NCBI GenBank assembly: GCA_039920865.1
Contig: JBDSCZ010000322.1
Span: 1-5,842 of the forward strand
Length of the DNA: 5,842 nucleotides
Origin: AVCC01 sp039920865
Lineage (GTDB): Bacteria; Pseudomonadota; Gammaproteobacteria; Burkholderiales; Burkholderiaceae_D
Reading direction: 5' to 3'
This document shows, one piece after another, positions 5,777 through 5,842 of the stretch. The position numbers and the translations under genes are program-made. The notes under the pieces were generated by a model. The model was given only the letters and a program-made list of their open reading frames with translations, did no database searches and was not told the DNA's origin. Position 1 is the first letter of the stretch, and the number at the start of each line of letters is the position of its first letter.

Positions 5777-5842
5777 GTCATTCCCGCGCAGGCGGGAATC
5801 TAGTGTTTGCGGAGGCTGGATTCCCGCCTGCGCGGGAATGAC
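5777..5842. repeat. REP/dRS3-like inverted repeat pair at the window edge
   Basis: The 24 bases at 5777-5800 are the exact reverse complement of the 24 bases at 5819-5842, separated by 18 bp. Each arm is itself a hairpin: ATTCCCGC (5780-5787), a GCAG loop, then GCGGGAAT (5792-5799) in the left arm. The arm fits ATTCCC-N8-GGGAAT, the formula of the neisserial dRS3 element, and resembles REP-like palindromes scattered between genes of many proteobacteria. It could end transcription from the left, act as a target for a REP-associated transposase, or mark the end of a larger mobile or repeated unit. The element may continue beyond the edge. Confidence 0.85.

Overview
The window (5,842 bp, GC-rich coding sequence) looks like a chromosomal segment of a betaproteobacterium, most probably of the order Burkholderiales and perhaps the family Oxalobacteraceae. 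This rests on the wording and N-terminal extension of the MoaA protein, the moaA-mobA-moeA gene order, the GC-rich third codon positions and the two-membrane-anchor TAXI protein. It is an inference from remembered family features, not a database result.

Layout from left to right. Positions 2-100 hold the 3' end of an unrecognised plus-strand gene. It converges on a minus-strand gene (119-1459) for a membrane-anchored TAXI-type (TRAP-associated) solute-binding protein. The two stop codons lie opposite each other in one 12-bp hairpin (91-128). A 209-bp divergent intergenic region (1460-1668) separates the TAXI gene from three plus-strand molybdenum cofactor genes: moaA (1669-2784), mobA (2811-3407) and moeA (3484-4776). 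A glutathione S-transferase-like gene (4867-5598) follows after a 90-bp spacer that contains a 20-bp-period direct repeat. The last ~245 bp are AT-rich and non-coding. They hold a 14-bp perfect palindrome beside a promoter-like hexamer, and end in a perfect 24-bp inverted repeat built from ATTCCC-N8-GGGAAT hairpins, a REP/dRS3-like interspersed repeat that runs to the window edge.

How the genes work together. MoaA carries out the radical-SAM step that starts pterin synthesis from GTP. MoeA inserts molybdenum into adenylylated molybdopterin. MobA adds GMP to give the guanine dinucleotide cofactor used by DMSO-reductase-family enzymes. The remaining steps (MoaC, MoaD/E, MoeB, Mog/MoaB) are not encoded here and must lie elsewhere. 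The TAXI protein and the glutathione S-transferase have no evident tie to cofactor synthesis.

This is mostly an ordinary housekeeping region. I do not see a convincing undescribed system. The points most worth a second look are the stop-codon-paired convergent hairpin, the compound repeat at the right edge, the palindrome with promoter-like sequence just before it, and the orphan TAXI protein.
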